Source: Verrucosispora sp. NA02020
GTDB taxonomy: Bacteria; Actinomycetota; Actinomycetes; Mycobacteriales; Micromonosporaceae
Length of the DNA: 64,000 nucleotides
Direction of reading: 5' to 3'
NCBI RefSeq assembly: GCF_013364215.1
Contig: NZ_CP054923.1
Coordinates: 4,278,001-4,342,000, forward strand
Shown here: in pieces, positions 1-8,462 of the stretch
Layout of the letters: each line of letters opens with the position of its first letter
Numbering within the stretch: the stretch's first letter is position 1
Notes under the pieces: generated by a model
Told to the model about the DNA's origin: nothing
The model's database searches: none
The model's input: the letters and a program-made list of their open reading frames with translations, nothing else
Translations under genes and position numbers: made by a program

Positions 1-134
1 ACACCGTGTGTACGGCGTCCGAGGGCGGCCCCCGGCCTCGGTCAAGGCATCAATGTCGCCAGGTCATGCGGTGATCGTAGGCGCCGGCACCACCTGGTGC
101 CACCCCGTTGCGGCTCGGGCGGACGACGGCGTCG

Positions 135-192
135 CGGCAGACGACGTCTGCCGGACGCGTCGCGGGACGGAACCGTACGGTCCCGTCCCGCG
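135..192 (-). terminator. Two tandem hairpins downstream of the channel-like gene
   Basis: Two perfect or near-perfect inverted repeats lie directly past the stop of the minus-strand gene that ends at 210. The first (161-192) has 10-bp arms CGCGGGACGG/CCGTCCCGCG, and its loop is itself a palindrome (ACCGTACGGT). The second (135-153) has 8-bp arms CGGCAGAC/GTCTGCCG around GAC. There is no T-tract, which is common for actinobacterial terminators. Termination is inferred from position and stem strength. Confidence 0.55.
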
Positions 193-209
193 AGGTGACG
201 CCGTCTGGG

Positions 210-1529
210 TCAGCGACCGGACGGGCCGTCGTTCTTCGGCAGGATGATCGTCGACTCGCTGTCGTCGGCAGCGGTCCGCGGCGACGGCACGTCCGGTCCG
301 GTCGACGTGACCTGGGTGGTGTCCGGGTCGTCGGTCGTCGCGGCGGACTGGCGCGGCAACGCGGTCGTGGTGTCGGAGTCGTCGTCGACCGGCTGCTGGC
401 GCGGGAACGCCGTGGTGGCCTCCGGGTCGTCGGAGTCCGCCACCGACTGACGCGGGAACGCCGTGGTGGCCTCCGGGTCGTCGGAGTCGGCCGTCGACTG
501 GCGCGGGAGCAGCGTGGTCGGGTCTGAGTCGACGTGGGGCGGGGTGACGACCTGGGTCGCCTCCGGGTCGTCGGCCACCGGCACACCCGACGAGGTCCCG
601 GTCGCGAACACCGGCGTGGCGGGCGGCGGGTCGGCGGCCGGCGCGCCGAAGGTCGCCCCACCGGGCGGTACGGGTGCCGCCGCCGACTCGGCCAGCCGAC
701 GCTCGGCGGCGGTCCGCTGCTCCTCCCGCTCGCGGGCGGCCTGTGCCTCGCGCTCCCGGGCGGCCTCCGCCTCCCGCTCGCGGGCCGCCTGCTCCTCACG
801 GTCCCGGGCCGCCTGCTCCTCGCGCTCGCGGCGGGTGGCGGAGTAGGCCCGAGCGTGCTCGGCGATGGTGCGCGACTCCGCCTCGGCGCGGGACAGCCAC
901 GACTCCCAGCGGTTCTGCATCGGGCGGATCAGCCCGCCACCCACACCGACGACGAGGATGCCGCCGACGGTGGCGAGCACCGCGATCAGCACCGGGGTGG
1001 TGACGGCGGTGGCCACACCGATCTGGTTCAACGCCGCGATGACGCCGAGACCGAGAATGAACGCCGAGGCGATGGTGGCCAGCAGCCGGCCGTAGGACAG
1101 CCCGCCGAGCGCGCCCGAGATCAGGTCCTTGACGGCGCTGGCGATGGCGGCGGCGACCACCACGATGACGATGGCGACGAAGGCCCTCGGCAGCCAGGCG
1201 ATGACACCGGCGATCAGGTCCGAGATCGGGTTCGGCCCCCAGATACCGAACGCCAGATAGAGGGTGAGCAGCAGGATCCCGTAGTACGCGAGCTTCGCCA
1301 CGACGTCACTGGCGTCGTACCGGGAGCGGGCCAACGCCCGACGGATACCGCCGCGTTCGACCGCCCGGTCGAAACCGACGCGTTCCAGCAGCCGGCCGAC
1401 GAGTTTCAGCACCGCCTTGGCGATCAGCCAGCCGGCCACCAGGATCGCCACGAAGGCGACGGCCTTGGGTAGGAAGAGGAGTATGCCACGGAGGGTGTCC
1501 CCTACCGCGTCGCCGAAGTTGTCTCGCAT
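210..1529 (-). CDS. Mechanosensitive-channel-like membrane protein with repetitive tail
   Basis: 439 residues. The N-terminal half has about five hydrophobic segments (roughly residues 16-40, 78-98, 108-130, 145-168 and 175-200). Its layout resembles the small conserved TM-helix/MscS-related family (CmpX-like), so a role in membrane tension or ion flux is plausible but not proven. A charged Glu/Arg/Ala-rich coiled-coil stretch follows (about 215-270), then a Pro/Ala linker. A cytoplasmic tail follows with repeats of the type DDPEATTAFPRQS, encoded by 51-bp DNA repeats. The Thr-containing acidic repeats could be phosphorylation or FHA-binding sites, given the Ser/Thr kinase gene about 0.8 kb upstream on the same strand; this is inference. 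ATG start at 1529. Confidence 0.72.
   Translation of the reverse strand: MRDNFGDAVGDTLRGILLFLPKAVAFVAILVAGWLIAKAVLKLVGRLLERVGFDRAVERGGIRRALARSRYDASDVVAKLAYYGILLLTLYLAFGIWGPNPISDLIAGVIAWLPRAFVAIVIVVVAAAIASAVKDLISGALGGLSYGRLLATIASAFILGLGVIAALNQIGVATAVTTPVLIAVLATVGGILVVGVGGGLIRPMQNRWESWLSRAEAESRTIAEHARAYSATRREREEQAARDREEQAAREREAEAAREREAQAAREREEQRTAAERRLAESAAAPVPPGGATFGAPAADPPPATPVFATGTSSGVPVADDPEATQVVTPPHVDSDPTTLLPRQSTADSDDPEATTAFPRQSVADSDDPEATTAFPRQQPVDDDSDTTTALPRQSAATTDDPDTTQVTSTGPDVPSPRTAADDSESTIILPKNDGPSGR
401..502 (+). repeat. 51-bp tandem repeat, two close copies
   Basis: Copies at 401-451 and 452-502 share an identical block of about 37 bp. They encode the 17-residue unit containing DDPEATTAFPRQS in the minus-strand channel-like protein. 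More diverged copies of the same unit flank both sides (about 350-400 and 503-560), giving four to five units in all. Confidence 0.75.
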
Positions 1530-1615
1530 CCGTTGGTCCTTTGCAGGGGCGGTCGGTTCGTCCGGCCCGACCTACCCACGGGCGCTGCGCGAGAAACGTC
1601 GCGAGTGTCCGGCCG

Positions 1616-2302
1616 TCAGCCCGGACAGGAGTACGCGACCTCGGTGGCCGCCTGCGCCGACGACGGCGAGACGACGTTCACCGTGGCCGTCTCGGTGGTG
1701 CTGCCGACCCCGCTGAACGTCCACCGGAGGGTCAGCTCCACGGTCCGCTGCCCCGGACCGACCCGCTCGGTCAGCAGGGCACCCGGTGCGCTCCCGGACC
1801 GCAGCCACTGGTACTCGACGGTGCCGGGGCGGCCGTTGGTGCGTACCGTGGCGACGACGTCGACGGTGACGTCGCACCGCTGTCCCGCCGGGTGGGGCAC
1901 CGCGACGCTCACCCCGCTGATCTCCATCGGGTTCAGCCGCTGCCAGATCCAGAAGCCGACCGCGGCCAGCAGCACGAGGGTGAGCAGAGTGGACAGCACC
2001 GACACCGACCGACGCCAGAGCGACCTGCGGCGCGGTGCCGGTGTCGGCCACGCGGGCGCCGACGGCGGGGCGGCCGGCACTCCGGGCCCGAAGCGCAGTT
2101 CACCGCCGGGTCCGGTGGTCGGTGCCGCGAGCGCACCGCTCGTACGCACCGTGGCGGCCCCTCCCGGGTGCGCGGCCGGTCGCGCGGTGGTCGCGCTACC
2201 GAGACGGGTGGTCGGATGGGCGCCGTCCACCCGGACCGTCGGTTCGTCGGTCGAGGTGGGCGGGGGCGGCCACGCGTGGGTCGGGTCGTCGGGCTGGGTC
2301 AC
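1616..2302 (-). CDS. Single-pass membrane protein, unknown function
   Basis: 228 residues, not recognised as a named family. Residues 1-90 are Pro/Thr/Ala-rich and presumably cytoplasmic. A basic stop-transfer sequence (RRRSLWRRS) precedes one TM helix at about 98-118. The remaining roughly 110 residues look like an extracytoplasmic beta-sandwich with two cysteines (in QRCDVT and AYSCPG) that could form a disulfide. The gene lies 36 bp downstream of the Ser/Thr kinase gene on the same strand, so the two are probably co-transcribed. It could be a kinase substrate or sensor partner, which is inference. Confidence 0.6.
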   Translation of the reverse strand: MTQPDDPTHAWPPPPTSTDEPTVRVDGAHPTTRLGSATTARPAAHPGGAATVRTSGALAAPTTGPGGELRFGPGVPAAPPSAPAWPTPAPRRRSLWRRSVSVLSTLLTLVLLAAVGFWIWQRLNPMEISGVSVAVPHPAGQRCDVTVDVVATVRTNGRPGTVEYQWLRSGSAPGALLTERVGPGQRTVELTLRWTFSGVGSTTETATVNVVSPSSAQAATEVAYSCPG

Positions 2303-2338
2303 GGCAGGTCTCCCGGAGGTCGTGAGGCGCGCGCCCGG

Positions 2339-3994
2339 TCAGCCCGGGGTGCAGAAGGAGTAGAGGGTGACGTACGTCGTGTCACCGCTGGTGGTGTTGC
2401 CGGCGGCGTCCGTCGCGACCACCGTCACCGGGATCCGGACGGTGGTCGCGGGACGGGGCAGATTCGCGAGGACGCCCTGGAAGCGGTTGCCGCCGGCCGG
2501 GTCCATGCGCCGCTCGTACGACTGCTTCTCGATCGTGTAGCGGGCGCGGACCCGCAGGTCCTCGGCGTCCGTGCGGTCGTCCTGCACCAACGCGGTGACG
2601 GTGCTGGCGGTGGGCCCGTACGGGCAGCCGGCGGGATCGAGCGCGGTCGGGCTCGCGGCGACCCGACCGACGGTGGGTGCGGTGACGTCCGGCGGCGGGG
2701 CGCTGGTGCTCGTCGACGGCGACGGGTCCGCCGTGGACGGTGCGGGATCGGTGGGTGTCGGCGAGCCGGTCGGCGCGGTGGTGGTGGCGGTCGGGGCGGG
2801 GGGCGTCACAGACGTCGGGGCGGGGGTGGCGGTGGGGCCGGGCGTGGGGGTGGGGGTGGGGGTCGGCGCGGCTCCGGTCGGCGCGGGTGGCCCGGTCAGG
2901 TCCGTGGTCGCCTCGGAGGCCGCGCCGGTCGGCACCGGCGGCTCCTCCATCGTGTAGCCGAGTCCGGCGCCGCCGACCAGCATGGCCGCCACCAGGCCGC
3001 CGCCGACCAGCGCGGCCCGGGCCCGGCCGGTCCGCCGCGTCGCCGGGCGGCGACCGGTGCCGTCGTCGGTGGTGGTCGCGCCGAGCGCGGTGGTGGCCAC
3101 GCTGACGGTGCCGCCGCTGCCGTCCCGGAACGGGAACAGGGCGGCCAGCAGGGCGGCCCGCTGCGCCAGCTCCCGCAGCCCGCGTTCCTCCCAGTCCGCC
3201 CCGTACGCGCCGACGGCCGTCTCCTCCAGCTCGGCGAGGAAGACCCGGGCGGGCTGCGGCCGGTCGTCGGGGCGCTTGGCCATGCCGTGCCGCAGCAACC
3301 CGTGCACCGGTCGCGGGGCCGGGTCGGTGGGGATCGGCGCACGCGCGTGCTGGCGGCGCAGGGTGGCCAGGTCGCCCCCGTCGTACGGGGGGCGGCCGGT
3401 CAGGCACTCGAAGAAGGTGGCGGTGGCCGCGTAGATGTCGCACGCCGGTTCGGCGGGAGCACCGGTCCACTGCTCGGGGGCCATGTAGCGGGGTGTGCCG
3501 GTGACGCTGGCACCGGCGTCGGCACCGACCGGCATGGCGATGCCGAAGTCCGCCAATTTGCTGGTGCCCTCGGCGGTGACCAGGACGTTCTCCGGCTTGT
3601 AGTCGCGGTGCACCACCCCGTGAGCGTGCGCGGCGGCCAGCCCGGCGAGTGATCCCTTGAGGACACAGAGGGCGGACTCGGGTGTGGTGGGCCCCTGCGC
3701 GCGCAGCATCTGGCGCAGCGAGACGCCGTTCACCAGCTCCATCACGATGGCCGCGCCGTCGGGTGCCTCGACGTACTCGTAGAGGCGGCAGACGTACGGG
3801 TCGTCGATCTCGGCCAGGAGTCGGGCCTCGTCCCGGAAGGCGTACCGGAACAGCTCGTCGTGGAGCTGACCGGTCAGGTACTTGATCGCGACGGGCGTGC
3901 CGGTGGCGTCGTGCACGGCGAGGTCGACGGTGCCGGACGCGCCGGCACCGAGCCGCCGGACCAGGGTGTATCCGGGAACCTGCCATCCGATCAT
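2339..3994 (-). CDS. Transmembrane Ser/Thr protein kinase (PknB-type)
   Basis: 551 residues. The kinase domain (about 8-270) has the VAIK lysine (K38), the catalytic loop HRDYKPEN (D131), DFG (D149) and the APEQW activation-segment end, so it should be active. One TM helix at about 327-347 is followed by a Pro/Thr-rich extracellular linker (about 350-445). A C-terminal extracytoplasmic domain has cysteines in AGCPYG and SFCTPG. It has no PASTA repeats, so the ligand is probably not a muropeptide-like PknB ligand. Likely co-transcribed with the small membrane protein downstream. ATG start, MIGWQVPGY. Confidence 0.93.
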   Translation of the reverse strand: MIGWQVPGYTLVRRLGAGASGTVDLAVHDATGTPVAIKYLTGQLHDELFRYAFRDEARLLAEIDDPYVCRLYEYVEAPDGAAIVMELVNGVSLRQMLRAQGPTTPESALCVLKGSLAGLAAAHAHGVVHRDYKPENVLVTAEGTSKLADFGIAMPVGADAGASVTGTPRYMAPEQWTGAPAEPACDIYAATATFFECLTGRPPYDGGDLATLRRQHARAPIPTDPAPRPVHGLLRHGMAKRPDDRPQPARVFLAELEETAVGAYGADWEERGLRELAQRAALLAALFPFRDGSGGTVSVATTALGATTTDDGTGRRPATRRTGRARAALVGGGLVAAMLVGGAGLGYTMEEPPVPTGAASEATTDLTGPPAPTGAAPTPTPTPTPGPTATPAPTSVTPPAPTATTTAPTGSPTPTDPAPSTADPSPSTSTSAPPPDVTAPTVGRVAASPTALDPAGCPYGPTASTVTALVQDDRTDAEDLRVRARYTIEKQSYERRMDPAGGNRFQGVLANLPRPATTVRIPVTVVATDAAGNTTSGDTTYVTLYSFCTPG

Positions 3995-4352
3995 GTCGCC
4001 GCTCCCCGCGCTCCGCCCAGCGTGAGGGTGGGCACGCTGCTCATTGTGGCCGCCGACGGCGGCGGGACCATCCGCCCGACAGGTGCCTTCGTCACCCCGG
4101 GTGGCCGCCCTGCGGCTCGTCCGATCGACGACGTGGCCGCCGGGGGCTCGGCGGTCGACGCACGATGGTCGGTCTCGGACACGACGTCAGAGATAGCACC
4201 TCGGGTCAAGACCTGCGGCGCACCCGGCACGGCGCAGTCGGACGTCGACCTCCGTCGACCTCTGGCGCCGGGAACGGTCCGGCAATATCCTCCACTCTTA
4301 GAGTCATCCGTGGAGCTGGTTTTCACGAACGCGCCGTTCCGGAGGAGAGGCC
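3995..4352. other. Divergent intergenic region with short palindrome
   Basis: 358 bp between the divergent kinase and amidase genes; no convincing small gene. Nested symmetry lies about 40 bp before the amidase start: ACTCT-T-AGAGT (4294-4304) inside arms CTCCAC/GTGGAG (4290-4315). It could be an operator or a leader hairpin. A strong ribosome binding site GGAGGAGAGG ends just before ATG 4353. Confidence 0.4.
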
Positions 4353-5480
4353 ATGCTTGCCGAGCACGCCCAGTGGGACCGCCGGACGATGCTGCGCGCG
4401 GGCCTCGGCGCCGCCACCGCCGTCGTCGTCGGGACCGGTCTCGCCCACCCCGCACCGGCCGAAGCCGCCGACGACCTGGACTGGATCATCGACTGCGACG
4501 AGTGGGGCGCCCGCCCGCCGACCGGCCCGCTGTCGGCCAGCGGGACAGCCACCAACAAGATCATCGTGCACCACATGGCCTTCCCCAACGTCACCGACCA
4601 CTCGCGGGAGCGGGCGGTCGCGCTCGCCCGGGAGTGTCAGGACCTGCACGTCGACGGCAACGGCTGGTCGGACACCGGCCAACACTTCACGATCAGCCGG
4701 GGCGGTTACGTCCTCGAGGGCCGGCACGGCAGTCTGGACCGGCTACAGGCCGGTGAGCGGCAGATGATCGCCGCGCACTGCCCCGGGGAGAACGGGCGGG
4801 CCATCGGCATCGAGAACGAGGGCACGTACGGCGACCAGACCCCGCCGGACGCGCTGCTGGACTCGCTGGTGCGGCTCTGCGTGGCCGTCTGCCGGCGGTA
4901 CGGCCTGCACGCCTCCGACATCTTCGGGCACTGGGACTTCCGCACCACCCAGTGTCCCGGGGCGGCCTTCTATCGAGAGTTCCCGACGCTGCGGCACCGG
5001 GTCTTCCGGGCCCTGGGCACACCGCCCCGCGACGTGCCGGCCCGCCGCTGGCCGGACGTGTGGCGCTTCGTCAACGCCCCCACCGTCCGCGTGGCGCAGT
5101 ACCTACTCGCCCACCACGGCCACCCCGTCGAGCCGACCGGCACCTTCGACGCGGCCACCGTGGCGGCGGTGCAGGACTGGCAGGCCCGCCAGGGGCTTCC
5201 GGTCGACGTCGACGCCACGCTGACGGCCGCCACCTGGGAGACCCTCGCCCCGGACCTGGGCCGGGGCAGCGCCGGCCTGCCGGTCACCGCCGCGCAGGAC
5301 CTGCTCGCCGGCAAGGGGTACGCCGACGTGGCGCCGACGGGGGTGCTCGACGAGCCGACCCGACGGGCGGTACGCGACCTGCAGGCGCTACACCGGCTGC
5401 CCCGCACCGGCACGGTCGACAGCGGCACCTGGTGCACGATCGTCGGCGGGGTGGTGCGGCAGTCGCTGGTCCGGGCCTGA
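4353..5480 (+). CDS. Exported N-acetylmuramoyl-L-alanine amidase (PGRP) with two PG-binding domains
   Basis: 375 residues. The N-terminus (RR at 10-11, then a hydrophobic stretch and AEAA) looks like a Tat signal. Residues about 45-210 form an amidase_2/PGRP domain, with the zinc-ligand regions IIVHHM and HWDFRTTQCPG visible. Two peptidoglycan_binding_1-like repeats follow (about 225-290 and 295-370). The enzyme should cleave the MurNAc-L-Ala bond in the cell wall outside the membrane. The start is set by the strong RBS GGAGGAGAGG. Single-gene unit, divergent from the Ser/Thr kinase. Confidence 0.9.
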   Translation: MLAEHAQWDRRTMLRAGLGAATAVVVGTGLAHPAPAEAADDLDWIIDCDEWGARPPTGPLSASGTATNKIIVHHMAFPNVTDHSRERAVALARECQDLHVDGNGWSDTGQHFTISRGGYVLEGRHGSLDRLQAGERQMIAAHCPGENGRAIGIENEGTYGDQTPPDALLDSLVRLCVAVCRRYGLHASDIFGHWDFRTTQCPGAAFYREFPTLRHRVFRALGTPPRDVPARRWPDVWRFVNAPTVRVAQYLLAHHGHPVEPTGTFDAATVAAVQDWQARQGLPVDVDATLTAATWETLAPDLGRGSAGLPVTAAQDLLAGKGYADVAPTGVLDEPTRRAVRDLQALHRLPRTGTVDSGTWCTIVGGVVRQSLVRA

Positions 5481-5531
5481 GCCGCGTCGCCGGGACGTTT
5501 GACCTGGCCCGGAGTCGGAAAGTGTGGCGGG

Positions 5532-7106
5532 ATGAGATGGGCCCGCCACGCCGTACCCGCCGCCGTCGCCGCACTCGCCGCGCTCGCCGCACGCGACCTG
5601 CTTCAACGCGAACACGCGCTGCGCCGCAACTTCCCGGTGCTCGGCCGGGCTCGCTACCTGCTGGAGTCGATCGGGCCGGAGCTGCGGCAGTACATCGTCG
5701 CCGGCAACAACGAGGAACGCCCGTTCACCCGCGACCAGCGCCGCTGGGTGTACGCCTCGGCGAAGCAGGAGAACAACTACTTCGGGTTCGGCACCGACAA
5801 CGACATCGAGTACACGGCCGGTTATCCGATCATCAAGCACCGCACCTTCGGTCGGCCCGTACCGCCGTCGGTCCCGACCATGGGCCACGACGTCCGGCTG
5901 CCCGTCGCCAAGGTGCTCGGCGCGGCCCGGGGCCGGGCCCGCGCCTTCCGGCCCGAGTCGGTGGTGAGCATCTCGGGGATGAGCTTCGGTTCGTTGTCCG
6001 GGCGGGCGGTCGAGGCGCTGAACCGGGGTGCGGCGCTCTCCGGCTGCCTGCACAACACCGGCGAGGGCGGGGTGTCGCCGTACCACCGCAACGGCGGTGA
6101 GCTGATCTTCCAGATCGGCACGGCGTACTTCGGGTGCCGCGACGACCGGGGCCGGTTCGACCTGGCCCGGCTCAAGGACGTGGTGGCCGCCAACCCGGTC
6201 CGGGCGTTGGAGATCAAGCTCAGTCAGGGTGCCAAGCCGAGCCTCGGCGGGTTGCTGCCGGCGGCGAAGGTCTCCGCGGAGATCGCCGAGACCCGGGGCA
6301 TCCAGGTCGGCCGGGACTGCGTGAGCCCGTCCCGACACGCCGAGTTCTCCGACTGCGACAGCCTGCTCGACTGGGTGGAGTTGCTGGCCGCCGAGACCGG
6401 CCTGCCGGTCGGCATCAAGTCCGCCGTCGGCGACCTGAGCTTCTGGACCGAGCTGGCCGACCTGATGCGGGACACCGACCGGGGCGTCGACTTCGTCAGC
6501 GTCGACGGCGGCGAGGGCGGCACCGGCGCCGCACCGATGATCTTCACCGACTCCGTGTCACTGCCGTTCCAGCAGGGCTTCGCCCGGGTCTATCCGATCT
6601 TCGCCGAGCGCGACCTGCACGAGCAGGTGGTCTTCGTCGGTGCCGGCAAGCTCGGCCTGCCGGACAACGCGGTGGTCGCGTTCGCGCTCGGCTGCGACAT
6701 GCTCGCCGTCGGCCGCGAGGCGATGCTGGCCATCGGCTGCATCCAGGCGCAGAAGTGCCACGACGACAGCTGCCCGACCGGGGTGGCCACCCAGAACGCC
6801 TGGCTGGCCCGGGGCCTGGACCCGACGTCGAAGGCCGAGCGTGCCGCGCACTACGTCAAGACCCTGCGACGGGATCTGATGAAGGTGGCCGAGGCCTGCG
6901 GGGTGGAACACCCCGGACTCATCGACGCCGACTCCGTCGAGATCCTCGGCGGCCGCACCAGTTCCACCCCGCTACGCGAGGTGTACGGGTACCAGCCGGA
7001 CTGGGGCCTGCCCTCGGCCGCCGATCAGAAGGCGATCCGGGACCTGATGTCCACCGAGGCTCCGCAGGGCGGCAGCGCTCCCCCGTCCCCGACCGCCCGC
7101 AGATGA
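5532..7106 (+). CDS. FMN-binding glutamate synthase family protein
   Basis: 524 residues, matching the synthase (FMN/TIM-barrel) domain of glutamate synthase without the amidotransferase part. Visible features are the GEGG phosphate-binding region, VDGGEGGTGAAP, and the [3Fe-4S] ligand pattern CIQAQKCHDDSC (C-x5-C-x4-C). An N-terminal hydrophobic segment may be a membrane anchor. ATG 5532 is preferred over an in-frame TTG at 5499 because it begins right before the conserved N-terminus. The true substrate is unknown: stand-alone members are widespread and do not necessarily make glutamate. It starts about 50 bp after the amidase gene. Confidence 0.88.
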   Translation: MRWARHAVPAAVAALAALAARDLLQREHALRRNFPVLGRARYLLESIGPELRQYIVAGNNEERPFTRDQRRWVYASAKQENNYFGFGTDNDIEYTAGYPIIKHRTFGRPVPPSVPTMGHDVRLPVAKVLGAARGRARAFRPESVVSISGMSFGSLSGRAVEALNRGAALSGCLHNTGEGGVSPYHRNGGELIFQIGTAYFGCRDDRGRFDLARLKDVVAANPVRALEIKLSQGAKPSLGGLLPAAKVSAEIAETRGIQVGRDCVSPSRHAEFSDCDSLLDWVELLAAETGLPVGIKSAVGDLSFWTELADLMRDTDRGVDFVSVDGGEGGTGAAPMIFTDSVSLPFQQGFARVYPIFAERDLHEQVVFVGAGKLGLPDNAVVAFALGCDMLAVGREAMLAIGCIQAQKCHDDSCPTGVATQNAWLARGLDPTSKAERAAHYVKTLRRDLMKVAEACGVEHPGLIDADSVEILGGRTSSTPLREVYGYQPDWGLPSAADQKAIRDLMSTEAPQGGSAPPSPTARR

Positions 7107-7264
7107 GTTCCCCGACGATCTGACGTGTCGGGCGACGCGCTCGCGCACCCTGGCGAAGCCGACCGCCGACACGGTCACGGTGCTCGGCACCGCGCGGGCG
7201 CTGCTGCGGGTGCTGCCCGACCTGTGGCCTCGGCCGATGCGGGCGCGGTGGGTCCGGGGCCCGG

Positions 7265-7540
7265 TCACCGGACGAGCGGGGCGTCGGCGGCGGGGAGGGG
7301 CATGGCGCGGTGTGCGGCGATGCCCGCGCGGGACCCGACGTCGACGACCCGGTCGAGGCGGGCGGGCGGGGCGTGTTCGACCCGGATCCGGGCCACGGCG
7401 GCGAGGACGGCGGGCCGCCGTCGCGGATCGGGTACGAGCCATGCGCCGGTGGCGGTCGGCGCGAGGGTAGCGGTGACGAGGTCGACGATCCAGTCGATGT
7501 CGCTCCAGCGGGCGCGGTGGACCAGCGGGGTGACCTGCAC
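7265..7540 (-). pseudogene. Truncated GNAT acetyltransferase remnant
   Basis: 91 codons on the minus strand resemble the N-terminal third of a GNAT family acetyltransferase type (segments DLVTATLAPTATGAWLVPD and AVARIRVEHA). The frame then closes, and no acetyl-CoA-binding motif is found in the following frames up to the glutamate synthase gene. The family is usually about 190-210 residues, so this is probably a decayed gene. The rest of 7107-7745 holds no other gene I can support. Confidence 0.45.
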
Positions 7541-7694
7541 GAGAGCTCCTGTGTCGTCGGGCCGGTCGGTGACGCGGACACCGGTGCCGGCCGGTGCCGT
7601 CTGGTCACGGTCAGCGAACGCGAACGACCTTAACCCACAGCGATACTCCGATCACAGGTTGCTCCATGTGTCGGGACATGGACAGTTCACGCAC

Positions 7695-7709
7695 ACTGGT
7701 CCAACCAGT
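7695..7709. promoter_or_regulatory. FadR/GntR-type operator
   Basis: ACTGGT-CCA-ACCAGT is a perfect 6-bp inverted repeat with a 3-bp spacer. It fits the GntR/FadR-family pattern TGGT-N3-ACCA and lies 37 bp before the start of the FadR-type regulator gene. It most likely mediates autoregulation of that operon. Confidence 0.6.
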
Positions 7710-7745
7710 TGACGAGTTGACGTGCGCTGCGCCACACTGCCCGGC

Positions 7746-8462
7746 ATGGCATTCGTCCCCGTCACTCGTGCCTCCGTCTCCGACCTCGTCTTCGGGCAGC
7801 TCCGCGACGCCATCGTCAGCGGCACCTACCGGACCGACGACACCCTGCCCGGCGAGCGGGAACTGGCCGCCGCGTTCCAGGTCAACCGGCACGCCGTCCG
7901 CGAGGCGCTGCGCCGGTTGCAGCAGCTCGGCCTGGTGCGGGTCAGCCAGGGCGGGGCGACCCGGGTGCTCGACTGGCGGGTGCACGCCGGGCTGGACCTG
8001 GCCCTGTCGCTGGTGCAGTCCGGTGACGTACTCCCGGTGACCACGCTGCTGCGCGACATGATGGACATGCGCGCGTGCATCGGCGTCGACGCCGCCCGGC
8101 TCTGCGCCCGTCGGGCCGACCCGGCCGCCCGGGACCAGGTCGTCCGCGCGGTCGAGGAGTTCACCGCCCTCGCACCGGACCTGGTGGCGATGGGCGAGGC
8201 CAACATCGTGCTCTGGCGGCGGATCCTCTGCGGCAGCGGCAACACCGCGTACCTGCTGGCCTTCAACAGTCTGGTGGCCGGCGCCCTCGCGGTCGGCAAG
8301 GTCCCGCCGCAGCGGCGCGCCGCCGAGTTGCTCGACGTCACCGGGCACCGCCGGCTGGCCGGAGCCATCGCCGAGGGCCGGGCCGACGACGCCGCCGACC
8401 AGGCGCGGGCCCTGCTGACAGCCCCCCTCACCGATCCCGCCAGGAAGGACAGCCGCGCATGA
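7746..8462 (+). CDS. FadR-subfamily GntR transcriptional regulator
   Basis: 238 residues. An N-terminal winged helix-turn-helix (about 10-75, with LPGERELAAAFQVNRHAVREAL) precedes an all-helical FCD-like effector domain (about 85-230). ATG 7746 is preferred to the upstream GTG at 7722 because the conserved domain begins at once. First gene of a three-gene operon with ATGA overlaps to the hydroxylase and then the YhhN gene, so it probably controls lipid metabolism genes. The palindrome at 7695-7709 is its likely site. The ligand is probably an acyl compound or organic acid, by family analogy only. Confidence 0.88.
   Translation: MAFVPVTRASVSDLVFGQLRDAIVSGTYRTDDTLPGERELAAAFQVNRHAVREALRRLQQLGLVRVSQGGATRVLDWRVHAGLDLALSLVQSGDVLPVTTLLRDMMDMRACIGVDAARLCARRADPAARDQVVRAVEEFTALAPDLVAMGEANIVLWRRILCGSGNTAYLLAFNSLVAGALAVGKVPPQRRAAELLDVTGHRRLAGAIAEGRADDAADQARALLTAPLTDPARKDSRA

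Noticed and set aside
401..502. CRISPR-like repeat
   Set aside because: Repeats are directly adjacent, in frame and coding, without spacers. No CRISPR array or cas gene was found anywhere.
50..799. Arg/Pro-rich frame over the start of the window
   Set aside because: Shadow of the repetitive tail of the channel-like gene; no motif and no ribosome site.
2382..3986. Very long reading frames antisense to or out of frame with real genes (also at 12828-14687, 15301-16848, 18371-19525, 48843-50891, 53319-55178)
   Set aside because: Their composition is Arg/Gly/Pro- or Asp/Val-rich as expected from GC-biased codons read in the wrong frame; each overlaps a gene with clear family motifs.
6919..7608. 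Continuation of the acetyltransferase remnant in another frame
   Set aside because: The translated segment is Arg/Pro-rich and carries no acetyl-CoA-binding motif, so a simple frameshift does not restore the gene.
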